The translations under genes were made by a program, and so were the position numbers. Positions 8,426 to 17,120 of a stretch of DNA of 64,000 nt are shown here, one piece after another (the first letter of the stretch is position 1; every line of letters starts with the position of its first letter). Source of the stretch: Salinarimonas sp. (GTDB lineage Bacteria > Pseudomonadota > Alphaproteobacteria > Rhizobiales > Beijerinckiaceae); the NCBI RefSeq assembly GCF_040111675.1, contig NZ_CP157794.1, forward strand, positions 661,001 to 725,000, written 5' to 3'. The notes under the pieces are model-generated. The model was given only the letters and a program-made list of their open reading frames with translations, searched no databases and had not been told where the DNA came from.

Positions 8426-9225
8426 AGCTGCTCCCCAAGTTCCTTGGTAGCGGCGACCGCTACGTTGTATCGTCGATCGAGATCGGAGGTCAGGTCCTCG
8501 TCCGTCAGCAACGCTTGCTCGGCGCGATCGAAAACGAAGCCGCCGCTCTCTCTGACGACGAGTGCAGCAGCGGCCACATCGCATACCTTGTGTCGCGCGC
8601 CGTCGATGAGATCCACGAAGCCGTCGAGTTGACCGCTCGCGATCAGGCAGGCATCGAGAGCCAAACACGATTGCGACCTGATCTTCGAAGGTCGGCTGCC
8701 GCCGAGGCGCGCGCCTGCCATCACCGAGCACCACGAGGACCCCAGCGTCCTGCACCTGCTCGCTTCGGTGCGCCGCCACGCGAGGCTCGTCTTCTTGAAA
8801 GCGCCGCCCCCTCGAAGGGCGACGTACGCGCTCTGTCGCGCGATATCCATCACCCATGAGAAGACGATTTGACCATCCTCGATGAAGGCCGCACTCGCCG
8901 CTATGCTCGGGTAGCCGTTGGTCAGATTATGTGTCGCGTCGATCGGGTCGACGAGGCAGAGGCTCGAGGCGTTTCCTGCGTCGCCGGGGCGGATGTCCTC
9001 CTCGAAGACGAGCGTGTCAGAGCAGCACGGCGCCAGCTCGCGAATGAAGACGTCCCGAACGCGCAGATCGTACTTCGTGACCGCATGTCCATTCTGCATT
9101 GCTACTTCGAGTTGATCTTTTGCCACAAACGACAATTCCGAGAGCCATAACCTCGTCAGCGTGTGCTCTACGCGCTCCAAGGCGGTCTCGATGGCGCCGA
9201 AGCGCGTGTCGCCGAAGAGGATCAT
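8404..9225 (-). CDS. Inositol-monophosphatase-family phosphatase
   Basis: 273-aa member of the IMPase/FIG metal-dependent phosphatase fold. Metal-binding motifs are recognisable in order: FEED (about residue 75), VDPIDATHN (family consensus DPxDGT, here Ala for Gly), and KVCDVAAAALVVRESGG near residue 220 (consensus WDxAAxxxxxxEAGG, with Cys replacing Trp). ALDACLIASGQLDGF matches the conserved helix preceding it. It should remove a phosphate from a sugar, inositol or nucleotide-like substrate. The departures from consensus hint at a specialised substrate. It overlaps genes on both sides, indicating translational coupling. Confidence 0.75.
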   Translation of the reverse strand: MILFGDTRFGAIETALERVEHTLTRLWLSELSFVAKDQLEVAMQNGHAVTKYDLRVRDVFIRELAPCCSDTLVFEEDIRPGDAGNASSLCLVDPIDATHNLTNGYPSIAASAAFIEDGQIVFSWVMDIARQSAYVALRGGGAFKKTSLAWRRTEASRCRTLGSSWCSVMAGARLGGSRPSKIRSQSCLALDACLIASGQLDGFVDLIDGARHKVCDVAAAALVVRESGGFVFDRAEQALLTDEDLTSDLDRRYNVAVAATKELGEQLCQIQMS

Positions 9226-10265
9226 TGGTTGGCCTTCCGCCAGAGAGCGTAGTGCCAGGGCCCACCGCTGCGGCCGTCGAAGTACGACACGTCGAGCAGC
9301 GCGCCGCCGAACACGACGTAGTCGCAGCTCTCGACGCCTTCGAGGGACTTGGGAAAAAGGCCTACTTTGATCACTCGTGCGGCGGGATAAAGCTTCGACA
9401 TCCGCTCTGCAGCGAGGCGAAGCGATCCGCCCGAATAGACCTTATCGACGACGACGATGCACTCCGGCTGGTCGGAGCTCCTGAGACCGAAATTGATCTG
9501 CACGTCGCTTTCGCGATTGCGCAGTAGTGCGTTCGCATCATTCTGCAGATGAAACTCGACGAAAATCTTCGGCTTCAGACACCCACTCTCCATCATCGCG
9601 AGCGAAATCGCCAACCCGCCCCCGAGGACGTAGCAGTGCGCATCGCCCAACGACGCGATCTGGCTCCACACTCGATGAAGCCCGTATGTCTCTCGCAAGC
9701 CTAGCGTCCGACAGCGCATCCATGTCCCGGGCTCCATATAGCGGCTATACATGAACGCAAATTCATTCATGAAATACTGGGATTCGCTCGATAAGTGTCT
9801 CACGTGTAGAGACTTGTGACAGAATCTATTAGAATTTCTCTTCCGGTTATTGACATTCAAATGACTTCCTATGATTTCCGCCTTACACTGGCGTAGATAC
9901 GAAATGTCTTCTCCCGATATACAGACTTCCGGCAGCAGGTCGTCACCAGCGATAAGAGCTATATTTGGATCCTTGTCCACTCGTATTTTTGTCTTCTCCT
10001 TCAAATTTTCAAAGACATTTATCGTCTCCTCGCAACCGAGGTGAGACCAAATTTCGTCGGGATTGGACAGATCGAAAATCCGAACCTCCGGGTGCCGCAG
10101 GACGAGCTCGATGCTCTGGATTTCGGAGCCGAGCACCATGAAGTCTTTGGCATGTGGAACGCTTGAGGTTCTAAGTCCCGTCAAAGTCCTATTACAATGG
10201 CTATTGCTGACAATAATCATGTTTTCGGATTGAACCGCGCGTCCGAAGCAACCCCGACCGTTCAT
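9222..10265 (-). CDS. Phosphoribosyltransferase-like protein with unknown N-terminal domain
   Basis: 347 aa, first gene of the operon. The C-terminal part (about 210-345) looks like a type I phosphoribosyltransferase: VLGGGLAISLAMMESG, then IVVVDKVYSGGSL (about 270-283), which matches the PRPP-binding loop pattern with DK in place of the usual DD/DE, then hydrophobic strands. Residues 1-170 match nothing I recognise. The gene is visibly richer in A+T than its surroundings, especially its first half, and uses codons rare elsewhere in the window, a sign of horizontal acquisition. The ATG has GAGGGGA upstream. It overlaps the next gene by 4 bp (ATGA type). Confidence 0.6.
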   Translation of the reverse strand: MNGRGCFGRAVQSENMIIVSNSHCNRTLTGLRTSSVPHAKDFMVLGSEIQSIELVLRHPEVRIFDLSNPDEIWSHLGCEETINVFENLKEKTKIRVDKDPNIALIAGDDLLPEVCISGEDISYLRQCKAEIIGSHLNVNNRKRNSNRFCHKSLHVRHLSSESQYFMNEFAFMYSRYMEPGTWMRCRTLGLRETYGLHRVWSQIASLGDAHCYVLGGGLAISLAMMESGCLKPKIFVEFHLQNDANALLRNRESDVQINFGLRSSDQPECIVVVDKVYSGGSLRLAAERMSKLYPAARVIKVGLFPKSLEGVESCDYVVFGGALLDVSYFDGRSGGPWHYALWRKANQ

Positions 10266-10296
10266 AAACCGTCCCCTCGCTTATCCAGCGCAACAA

Positions 10297-10316
10297 TCAA
10301 AATCAGTCGATTTTGA
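10297..10316. promoter_or_regulatory. Perfect palindrome upstream of the accessory operon
   Basis: TCAAAATC-AGTC-GATTTTGA, a perfect 8-bp inverted repeat ending 32 bp before the first start codon of the operon. It lies in A+T-rich DNA where a promoter is expected. It could be a dimeric repressor's operator or a leader hairpin; no regulator gene adjoins it. Confidence 0.45.
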
Positions 10317-10355
10317 GTTGCAAGCGTGAAGATCGTTCGAGGAGAGAGGAAATTC

Positions 10356-10396
10356 GCCGGCAACATTGTAGATCCGGATATCATCACGTTGCCGGC
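10356..10396. repeat. Inverted repeat in the ubiB / accessory-operon gap
   Basis: GCCGGCAAC at 10356-10364 and its exact complement GTTGCCGGC at 10388-10396 are separated by 23 bp. This and the palindrome at 10297 are the only structures I see in the gene-free stretch 10266-10597. It may be part of the operon promoter or mark the edge of the acquired segment. Confidence 0.4.
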
Positions 10397-10597
10397 AAAG
10401 TATTGGAGAAATTTCATCTTCAGCGCGCGCGATCCTCGACGCGCCGCGGCTCGTCGGCGCACGAGCACGTCAAGGCAGTCCGCACAGGCTCATCCACCAG
10501 CTCGGCACTGCCGGAAAGAGCGCGGAACGACTTGACCATATGCTGTGACCACCTCGAGATGTATCGACCAAGCGTCTCCGGCGCGACACGCAAACTG

Positions 10598-12163
10598 TCA
10601 AAACAACCCCAGCACCAGCGCGATCGCGATCACCCACACCCCAACCACGATCGCCCTCCCCCGCCCCGCGGCGGCCTCGCCGGCGCGCTCGATCGAGGAC
10701 GGCGCGAGCGCGATGCCGCGTTCCGTGCCCTGCTCGAGCTGCACCAGCAGCCGCTCGGCGCGCACGGCCATGTCGGGCAGGTCCTGGAGCACGCCGAAGA
10801 GGGTGCGCGCGCCGCGGCCGACGTCCTCGATCTTGCCGATGGGGCCGAGATTGCGCTCGATCCACTCGCGCACCACGGGCTCGGCGATGGTCCACATGTC
10901 GAGATGCGGGTCGAGCCGGCGGGCGACGCCTTCCACCACCACCATCGTCTTCTGGAGCATGACGAGCTCGGTGCGCGTCTGCATCTCGAAGATGGCGGTG
11001 ACCTCGAAGAGCAGCGCCAGCACGCGGGCCATGGAGATCTCGTCGGCGCGCCGGTCGTGGATCGGCTCGCCGATGGCGCGGATGGCCTGGGCGAAGTCGA
11101 GCACGGAATGGCGCGGGGGCACGTAGCCCGCCTCGAAATGCACCTCCGCGACCTTGACGTAGTCGCGCTGGATGAAGCCGAGCAGGATCTCGGCGAGGAA
11201 GCGCCGCTCCCGGTGGCCGAGCCGGCCCATGATGCCGGTGTCCACCGCGGTGAGGCGCCCGCGCTTGTCGACGAAGAGGTTGCCCGGGTGCATGTCGGCG
11301 TGGAAGAAGCCGTCGCGGATCGCCTGGCGCAGGAAGCTCTGGATGACGATGCGCGCCAGCGCCACCCGGTCGTGGCCGGCGGCCTCGATGTCGTCGAGCT
11401 TGTTGAGCTTGATGCCGTCGATCCACTCGAGCGTGAGCACCTCCCGGTCGGTGAGGTCCCATTCGGGCTTGGGCACCCGGAATTCGAAATCGTCCTTGGT
11501 GTTGTCGGCGAGCTCGGAGAGGGCGGCGGCCTCGAGCCGCAGGTCCATCTCGATCACGACCGAGCGGGCGAGCGTCTCGACCACCTCGACCATCCTGAGG
11601 CGGCGGGCTTCGGGGGCGTAGCCCTCGAAGACGCGCGCGGCGAAGCGCATGTCCTGCAGGTCCTGGGAGAAGCGCTGGCGCACGCCCGGGCGCACCACCT
11701 TCACCGCCACCACCTGCTCGCCGCCCTCGGGCGTCTTCATCACCGCGCGGTGGACCTGCGCGATCGAGGCCGCGGCGACGGGCTCGCCGAAATGCGAGAA
11801 GATCGCCTCGAGCGGGCGTCCGAGCGCCTCCTCGACGACGCGCACCGCCTCCTCGCGCGGGAAGGGCGGCAGGCGGTCCTGCAGGCTCTCGAGGTCGCGC
11901 GCCGCCTGGAAGCCGACGATGTCGGGGCGCGTCGCCAGGAACTGGCCGAACTTGACGTAGGACGGCCCGAGCCGGGTGAGCGCCGCCGAGAGCCGGCTCT
12001 CGGAGGAGCCTGCATCGCGCCGCTCGATGACGCGGGCGAGCCTGAGCCCGAGCCGCGGGAGCGGCGGCAGCACGGAGGGGTCGACGAGGGCCAGCGCGCC
12101 CTCGCGGGCGAGGACGTAGCCGGCGCGCGCCGCACGCAGGATATGGACGAGGCTACCGATCAC
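10598..12163 (-). CDS. ubiB: UbiB, ubiquinone biosynthesis kinase-like protein
   Basis: 521-aa membrane-associated atypical kinase/ATPase of the ABC1/ADCK/UbiB family, needed for ubiquinone biosynthesis. It shows the family KxGQ motif (YVKFGQFLATRPDIV), the Ala-rich loop AAASIAQVHRA, the invariant lysine in VVAVKVVRPG, and the catalytic and metal motifs FFHADMHPGNLF and AVDTGIMG. The C-terminus ends in a hydrophobic segment (AIVVGVWVIAIALVLGLF) for membrane attachment. The start is GTG, 13 bp after the ubiE stop, so the two form an operon. Confidence 0.93.
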   Translation of the reverse strand: MIGSLVHILRAARAGYVLAREGALALVDPSVLPPLPRLGLRLARVIERRDAGSSESRLSAALTRLGPSYVKFGQFLATRPDIVGFQAARDLESLQDRLPPFPREEAVRVVEEALGRPLEAIFSHFGEPVAAASIAQVHRAVMKTPEGGEQVVAVKVVRPGVRQRFSQDLQDMRFAARVFEGYAPEARRLRMVEVVETLARSVVIEMDLRLEAAALSELADNTKDDFEFRVPKPEWDLTDREVLTLEWIDGIKLNKLDDIEAAGHDRVALARIVIQSFLRQAIRDGFFHADMHPGNLFVDKRGRLTAVDTGIMGRLGHRERRFLAEILLGFIQRDYVKVAEVHFEAGYVPPRHSVLDFAQAIRAIGEPIHDRRADEISMARVLALLFEVTAIFEMQTRTELVMLQKTMVVVEGVARRLDPHLDMWTIAEPVVREWIERNLGPIGKIEDVGRGARTLFGVLQDLPDMAVRAERLLVQLEQGTERGIALAPSSIERAGEAAAGRGRAIVVGVWVIAIALVLGLF

Positions 12164-12176
12164 GAGAGGACGCCCA

Positions 12177-12938
12177 TCAGATCTTCCAGCCCGAATGCAG
12201 GCGCACGATCCCGCCGGTCATCGGCCGATGCGTCACCCGGCGGAAGCCCGCCTCCTCGATCATGTCGGCGAAGACGCCGGGCGTGGGGAAGCGCCGGATC
12301 GATTCGACGAGGTAGCGGTAGCTCTCCGCATCCCCGGTCACCGCCTTGCCGATGCGCGGGATGACGTTGAAGGAATAGGCGTCGTAGATCCGGTCGAAGC
12401 CGGGGATGTCGGGCTGGGAGAACTCGAGGCACAGGAAGCGCCCACCGGTCTTGAGCACGCGATGCGCCTCGGCGAGCGCCGCCTCGATGCGCGGCACGTT
12501 CCTGATGCCGAAGGCGATGGTGTAGGCGTCGAAGCTCTTGTCCGGGAACGGCAGGACCTCGGCGTTGCCCTCGACGAACGTGCAGCGCGAGCCGTAGCGC
12601 GCGCCCGCCCGCTCGCGGCCGACCGCCAGCATGTCGGGGTTGATGTCGAAGACCGTGACGTGGGCCGCCGGGCCCGCCTCGTCGAGGACGCGGAAGGCGA
12701 CGTCCCCCGTGCCGCCGGCGACGTCGAGATGGGCGAAGGGCCGCGTCCGCGTCGGGCGCAGGGCCGAGACCATCGCGTCCTTCCAGGAGCGATGCAGGCC
12801 CGCCGACATCAGGTCGTTCATCAGGTCGTAGCGGCGCGCCACCGAGCGGAAGACGTCGTCGACGAGCCCCTGCTTCTCTTCGAGAGGAACCGTCTCGTAT
12901 CCGAAATGCGTGGTGCTCGAATCGGTGTCGTCCGCCAT
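12177..12938 (-). CDS. ubiE: UbiE, demethylmenaquinol/ubiquinol C-methyltransferase
   Basis: 253-aa SAM-dependent C-methyltransferase acting on 2-polyprenyl-6-methoxy-1,4-benzoquinol in ubiquinone synthesis. UbiE signatures present are [21 protein letters not shown] motif [16 protein letters not shown], the acidic VFDINPDML, and [25 protein letters not shown]. The C-terminal [12 protein letters not shown] is the usual family ending. It is the first gene of the ubiE-ubiB pair and divergent from mutM across about 140 bp. Confidence 0.95.
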   Translation of the reverse strand: MADDTDSSTTHFGYETVPLEEKQGLVDDVFRSVARRYDLMNDLMSAGLHRSWKDAMVSALRPTRTRPFAHLDVAGGTGDVAFRVLDEAGPAAHVTVFDINPDMLAVGRERAGARYGSRCTFVEGNAEVLPFPDKSFDAYTIAFGIRNVPRIEAALAEAHRVLKTGGRFLCLEFSQPDIPGFDRIYDAYSFNVIPRIGKAVTGDAESYRYLVESIRRFPTPGVFADMIEEAGFRRVTHRPMTGGIVRLHSGWKI

Positions 12939-13080
12939 GCTCTCGTCCGTTCCTCGCGCGCCGCGCGCCGCGTCCGCCGGGAGACATAGCGAAAGAGGCG
13001 GCGCGAGGCTATCTGAACTAGGCCGAGAGGCCGCTTTTCCCACCCGCACGCCCCGCCCGCGACGCCGAGTCCCATCGCAC

Positions 13081-13965
13081 ATGCCAGAGCTTCCCGAAGT
13101 CGAGACCGTCCGCCGCGGGCTGGAGCCCGCCATGGTGGGCGCGCGGTTCACGAAGGTCGAGCAGCGCCGGCCCGACCTGCGCTTCCCGTTTCCCGCGCGC
13201 TTCGTCCAGCGGCTGGAGGGCGCGACGGTGCGCGCCCTCTCGCGCCGGGCGAAGTACCTGATCGCGGATCTCTCGACGGGCGAGAGCCTGATCATGCATC
13301 TGGGCATGACCGGCCGCTTCACCGTGGAGCTGGCCGACGCCGTGATCACGCCGGGGGAGTTCCATTACGAGCCCGGCACGATGCCGATCCACGATCACGT
13401 CGTCTTCCGCTTCGATACGGGGGCGCGGATCACCTACAACGACGTGCGCCGCTTCGGCTACATGGACCTCGCGCCCTCAGCCGAGCTCGCGACCTGCAAG
13501 CATTTCGCGGGGCTGGGCATCGAGCCGCTCGGCAACGCGCTCTCCGGCGCGACGCTGGCGGAGCTGTTCCACGGCAAGATCGCCCCGCTCAAGGCGGCGC
13601 TCCTCGACCAGCGCCTGATCGCGGGCCTGGGCAACATCTACGTCTGCGAGGCGCTCTTCCGCGCGCGGCTCCATCCGGAGGCGCCGGCGGGGATCGTCGC
13701 GACGAAGACCGGCCGGCCGCGGGAGAGCGCGCACCGGCTGGCGGAGGAGATCCGCGCCGTCCTGAACGAGGCCGTCGCCGCCGGCGGCTCGACCCTGCGC
13801 GACTTCGCCCACGCCGACGGCTCGCTCGGCTATTTCCAGCACGCGTTCAAGGTCTACGACCGCGAGGGCGAGCCCTGCGCGACGCCCGGCTGCGGCGGGA
13901 CGGTGGAGCGCATCGTCCAGTTGGGCCGCTCGACCTTCTACTGCCCGCGCTGCCAGAGGCGGTGA
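13081..13965 (+). CDS. mutM: Formamidopyrimidine-DNA glycosylase (MutM/Fpg)
   Basis: 295-aa base-excision repair enzyme removing 8-oxoguanine and formamidopyrimidines, with AP-lyase activity. The N-terminal [14 protein letters not shown] supplies the catalytic Pro (after Met removal) and Glu. A conserved Lys lies in RRAKYLI, and the helix-two-turn-helix region is [22 protein letters not shown]-terminal zinc finger has four cysteines in CATPGC...YCPRCQ. The ATG is fixed by the need for Pro at position 2. Divergent from ubiE, the usual alphaproteobacterial arrangement near dnaA. Confidence 0.96.
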   Translation: MPELPEVETVRRGLEPAMVGARFTKVEQRRPDLRFPFPARFVQRLEGATVRALSRRAKYLIADLSTGESLIMHLGMTGRFTVELADAVITPGEFHYEPGTMPIHDHVVFRFDTGARITYNDVRRFGYMDLAPSAELATCKHFAGLGIEPLGNALSGATLAELFHGKIAPLKAALLDQRLIAGLGNIYVCEALFRARLHPEAPAGIVATKTGRPRESAHRLAEEIRAVLNEAVAAGGSTLRDFAHADGSLGYFQHAFKVYDREGEPCATPGCGGTVERIVQLGRSTFYCPRCQRR

Positions 13966-14000
13966 CATCCGTGAAGCGATCGGATGCGGAGGAGAGATGC

Positions 14001-14174
14001 CATCCCGGACGCCGAAGGCGATCCGGGACCCGGAACCTCGACCTCGGCTCGAGCGCGCGTGCCGCGCTCGTCGCGCTGCGGCTGGTGACGGCGATGTCGC
14101 GCGACGCGGCCTGAAGGCCGCGAAACGAGCGTCGGCGGGTATGGGTCCCGGGTCGCCGTTCGGCGCCCGGGATG
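14001..14174. repeat. Large palindromic intergenic element B
   Basis: CATCCCGG-A-CGCCGAAGGCGATCCGGGACCC (14001-14031) is matched, with three mismatches, by the reverse complement at 14144-14174. Between the arms are smaller hairpins such as GCGGCCTGAAGGCCGC. Together they fill most of the gap between mutM and the enoyl-CoA hydratase. The arms have the CATCCCGG...CCGGGATG ends also seen, in variant form, in element C. I see no coding potential. Confidence 0.65.
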
Positions 14175-14270
14175 ACCTCGTTTCGCCCGCACGTCCCCCC
14201 GAGTTCGCCCTTGCCGCGCTCCTCCCTCCCCGCTACGCGTAAGCGACCGTCGCACCAGGAGGAGCCCCCG

Positions 14271-15044
14271 ATGGCCTACGAGACGATCCTCACCGAGACC
14301 CGCGGCAAGGTCGGGCTCGTCACGCTCAACCGCCCGCAGGCGCTGAACGCGCTGAACTCCACCGTGGTCGCCGAGCTGAACGAGGCGCTCATCGCCTACG
14401 ATCGCGATCCGGAGATCGGCTGCGTCGTGATCACCGGCTCGGAGAAGGCCTTCGCGGCGGGCGCGGACATCAAGGAGATGGCGGGGCTCTCCTTCCCGCA
14501 GACCTATCTCGACGACTTCATCACCTCCTGGGACCAGGTGGCGGAGCGGCGCAAGCCGATCATCGCGGCGGTCGCGGGATTCGCCCTCGGCGGCGGCTGC
14601 GAGCTCGCCATGATGTGCGACATCATCATCGCCGCCGACACGGCGAAGTTCGGCCAGCCGGAGATCAAGCTCGGCGTGATGCCGGGCGCCGGCGGCACCC
14701 AGCGCCTCACCCGCCTCGTCGGCAAGGCGAAGGCCATGGAGATGTGCCTCACCGGGCGGATGATGGGCGCCGAGGAGGCGGAGCGTGCGGGCCTCGTCTC
14801 GCGCATCGTGCCCGCCGACCAGCTGCTCGAGGACGCGCTGAAGACGGCGGAGACCATCGCCTCCATGTCGCTGCCCGTCGCCATGCTGGTGAAGGAGAGC
14901 GTCAACCGCTCCTACGAGCTCACCCTCTCGGAGGGTGTGCGCTTCGAGCGGCGCGTGTTCCATTCGCTCTTCGCCACCGCCGACCAGAAGGAAGGCATGC
15001 AGGCCTTCGTCGAGAAGCGGCCGGCGAACTTCCAGAACAAGTGA
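14271..15044 (+). CDS. Enoyl-CoA hydratase (crotonase family)
   Basis: 257-aa cytoplasmic crotonase-fold enzyme, expected to hydrate trans-2-enoyl-CoA to 3-hydroxyacyl-CoA in fatty-acid or amino-acid breakdown. CoA and oxyanion-hole segments [11 protein letters not shown] and [15 protein letters not shown] carry the first catalytic Glu; [17 protein letters not shown] carries the second. C-terminal [14 protein letters not shown] is typical. The start ATG follows AGGAGGAG. The PLP-enzyme gene begins 8 bp after its stop, so they may be cotranscribed. Its position between mutM and rpsT recurs in related genomes, from memory. Confidence 0.9.
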   Translation: MAYETILTETRGKVGLVTLNRPQALNALNSTVVAELNEALIAYDRDPEIGCVVITGSEKAFAAGADIKEMAGLSFPQTYLDDFITSWDQVAERRKPIIAAVAGFALGGGCELAMMCDIIIAADTAKFGQPEIKLGVMPGAGGTQRLTRLVGKAKAMEMCLTGRMMGAEEAERAGLVSRIVPADQLLEDALKTAETIASMSLPVAMLVKESVNRSYELTLSEGVRFERRVFHSLFATADQKEGMQAFVEKRPANFQNK

Positions 15045-15052
15045 GGCATTGC

Positions 15053-16036
15053 GTGGACCAGCCGATCGCGCTCTCCCCGCCCACCTATGCCGACGTCGAG
15101 GCGGCCGCGCGCCGGCTCGAGGGCGTCGCCCACCGCACGCCGGTGATGACGTCGCGCACCGCGAACGCGCGCACGGGCGCGGAGCTCTTCTTCAAGATGG
15201 AGAGCCTCCAGCGCACCGGCGCCTTCAAGTTCCGCGGCGCCTACAACGCCATCGCGGCGCTCGACCCGGCGGCGCGGTCCCGCGGCGTCGTCGCCTTCTC
15301 GTCGGGCAACCACGCGCAGGCCATCGCCCATGCGGGCGCGCTCCTCGGCGCGCCGGTGATCGTGGTGATGCCGACGGACGCGCCGGCCATCAAGATCGCG
15401 GCGACGAAGGGCTATGGCGGCGAGGTCGTGCTCTACGACCGCTTCACCGAGGACCGCGAGGCCATCGGCCGGCGGCTCGCCGCGGAGCGGGGGCTGACGC
15501 TGGTCCCGCCCTTCGACCACCCGCACGTCATCGCCGGGCAGGGCACGGCGACGAAGGAGCTGATCGAGGAGGTCGGCCGCCTCGACCGTCTTTACATATG
15601 TCTCGGCGGCGGGGGGCTCACCTCGGGCGGCTGCCTCGCGGCGGCGGCGCTCTCGCCGGGCTGCGCCGTCTACGGCGTCGAGCCGGAGGCGGGCGACGAT
15701 TTCGTGCGCTCGCTCGCCGAGGGGCGCCCCGTGACGATCCCGGTCCCGAAGACCATCGCCGACGGCGCGCAGACGACGACGCCCGGCGCCTACACGCTCC
15801 CGATCGTCCGCGAGACGGCGGCGGGCGTGGTCACCGCCTCCGACGACGCGCTGGTCGACGCGATGCGCTTCTTCGCCGAGCGGATGAAGCAGGTCGTCGA
15901 GCCGACCGGCTGCCTCGCGGCCGCCGCCGCCTTCGCAGACGGCGAGGCGGGGGCGCTCGCCGGGCAGCGGGTGGGCGTGATCGTCTCCGGCGGCAACGTC
16001 GATCTCGCCCGCTTCGCCGGGCTGATCGCCGGGTGA
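15053..16036 (+). CDS. Threonine/serine dehydratase-like PLP enzyme
   Basis: 327-aa fold-type II PLP enzyme. The PLP lysine lies in TGAFKFRGAYNAI, the phosphate/substrate loop is SSGNHAQAIA, and the glycine-rich PLP phosphate loop is CLGGGGLTSGG. It has no C-terminal ACT regulatory domain, so it resembles catabolic threonine dehydratase, serine racemase or threo-3-hydroxyaspartate ammonia-lyase rather than biosynthetic IlvA. The GTG start is chosen for its position just after the enoyl-CoA hydratase stop; no in-frame ATG lies nearby. Substrate not decided by sequence. Confidence 0.85.
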   Translation: MDQPIALSPPTYADVEAAARRLEGVAHRTPVMTSRTANARTGAELFFKMESLQRTGAFKFRGAYNAIAALDPAARSRGVVAFSSGNHAQAIAHAGALLGAPVIVVMPTDAPAIKIAATKGYGGEVVLYDRFTEDREAIGRRLAAERGLTLVPPFDHPHVIAGQGTATKELIEEVGRLDRLYICLGGGGLTSGGCLAAAALSPGCAVYGVEPEAGDDFVRSLAEGRPVTIPVPKTIADGAQTTTPGAYTLPIVRETAAGVVTASDDALVDAMRFFAERMKQVVEPTGCLAAAAAFADGEAGALAGQRVGVIVSGGNVDLARFAGLIAG

Positions 16037-16215
16037 CGGGCGCGCGCGCGGATTCCCGTTGACGCGGGAGCGCGCCGCGACTATACACCCGGCTTCGCGG
16101 GCGCGCGCCGGTTTCGCGGCGGGCGACCCATGGGTTCAGCAGACATCAGCCGATCCCGCTGCGCGGCCCGTCCCGGGCTCGCCGGTCGGCGTTTTCGAAC
16201 GGGGTTGCACCAGCC

Positions 16216-16491
16216 ATGGCCAATACGCCCTCGGCCAAGAAGATGACGCGCAAGATCGCCAAGCGCACGGCGGTCAATCGTATGCGCCGCTCGCGCATGC
16301 GCACCTTCATCCGCAAGGTCGAGGAAGCCATCGGCTCCGGCGACGCCTCGCGCGCCAAGGAGGCGCTCTCCGTGGCGGAGCCGATCATCATGCGCTCCGC
16401 GCAGAAGGGCGTGACGCACCACAATACCGCGTCCCGGAAGGTGTCTCGCCTCGCCAAGCGCGTGAACGCGCTCGCGCGCGCCTCGGCCTGA
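16216..16491 (+). CDS. rpsT: 30S ribosomal protein S20
   Basis: 91-aa, very basic 16S-rRNA-binding protein. [26 protein letters not shown] and the C-terminal helix [17 protein letters not shown] are diagnostic of S20. Length is normal (about 88 aa). It stands alone with its own downstream terminator, upstream of dnaA as in many alphaproteobacteria. Confidence 0.97.
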   Translation: MANTPSAKKMTRKIAKRTAVNRMRRSRMRTFIRKVEEAIGSGDASRAKEALSVAEPIIMRSAQKGVTHHNTASRKVSRLAKRVNALARASA

Positions 16492-16541
16492 CCGGCGGAC
16501 GCCGGCCGGCGCTCGCGCTAAGAATAGCGACAGCATTCGAG

Positions 16542-16570
16542 GCCCGGCTCTGCCGGGCTTCTTCGTTTTT
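16542..16570 (+). terminator. Rho-independent terminator of rpsT
   Basis: GCCCGGC-TCT-GCCGGGC hairpin followed by TTCTTCGTTTTT, about 50 bp after the rpsT stop. Confidence 0.85.
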
Positions 16571-16649
16571 GCGGGTACGCGCAAGGGTCGCTTCACCCCG
16601 CTTCTGCGCATCCATGCGGGCAGATCGTAGAAATTAGCAGGGCTTCATA

Positions 16650-17010
16650 GTCGAGTGGATACGCAGCGACACGCTCCGTGCTTTAACGTCCGGATCGTGC
16701 CGGTTCCGACAACGTTCTGCTTGACTCTCGTCGGCGATTTCGGGGTGGAAATCTTTCCGATACGTCGCTCGAAACGCGCAGATAAAATCTTTAAGCATCA
16801 ACAGGTTAGGGGGCAAAGGAAGGCGCGGCTCGGAATCGGGGCCGCGGCGGGCGGCGTTTTCGGGTTCCCGCCGGCGCCGAGCGCAGGCTCCGAATCGACC
16901 TGCCCGTCGCCGTACACGTGGATAAAACGTTAAAAACCACAGCGACTTAATCCGGGGCCCGGACGAAGCTGTGGACGGGCGGGGCCGCGGAAATCGCACG
17001 CGGCGATTCC
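16650..17010 (+). promoter_or_regulatory. dnaA upstream region with CcrM (GANTC) sites and a near-consensus DnaA box
   Basis: Within the 868 bp between rpsT and dnaA, four GANTC sites lie in under 300 bp (16723, 16833, 16892, 17005). CGTGGATAA at 16917-16925 differs from the DnaA box TGTGGATAA at one base, and a weaker match, TGTGGACGG, follows near 16970. Two A+T-rich patches (16780-16805 and 16920-16950) stand out. In alphaproteobacteria such a region can drive dnaA in a cell-cycle- and methylation-dependent way. Too few DnaA boxes are visible to call it an origin. Confidence 0.4.
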
Positions 17011-17120
17011 TTCCTGTTGCGCGCCCCGGGGGGGCTGTGTAAGGTCACGGGACTTCAGCAGCTGTCTGAAGTAACTCTTCTCAATTCAAAGGTTTGGCCT
17101 CAGGAGCGGGGGGTACCGAC

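Noticed and set aside
8426..8857. N-terminal extension of the radical SAM-like gene
   Set aside because: The frame stays open upstream, but this stretch overlaps the IMPase gene in another frame and has Arg-rich non-conserved sequence; the ATG at 8425 fits operon spacing.
10262..10468. 68-codon minus-strand frame whose stop overlaps the first start of the accessory operon
   Set aside because: The ATGA overlap is tempting, but there is no clear ribosome-binding site, the frame covers both inverted repeats and the presumed promoter, and the sequence has no recognisable features.
10313..12364. Very long plus-strand open frame (683 codons) opposite ubiB and ubiE
   Set aside because: It is the antisense shadow of two firm genes, common in high-G+C DNA; its composition (Arg/His/Asp/Leu repeats) is not protein-like.
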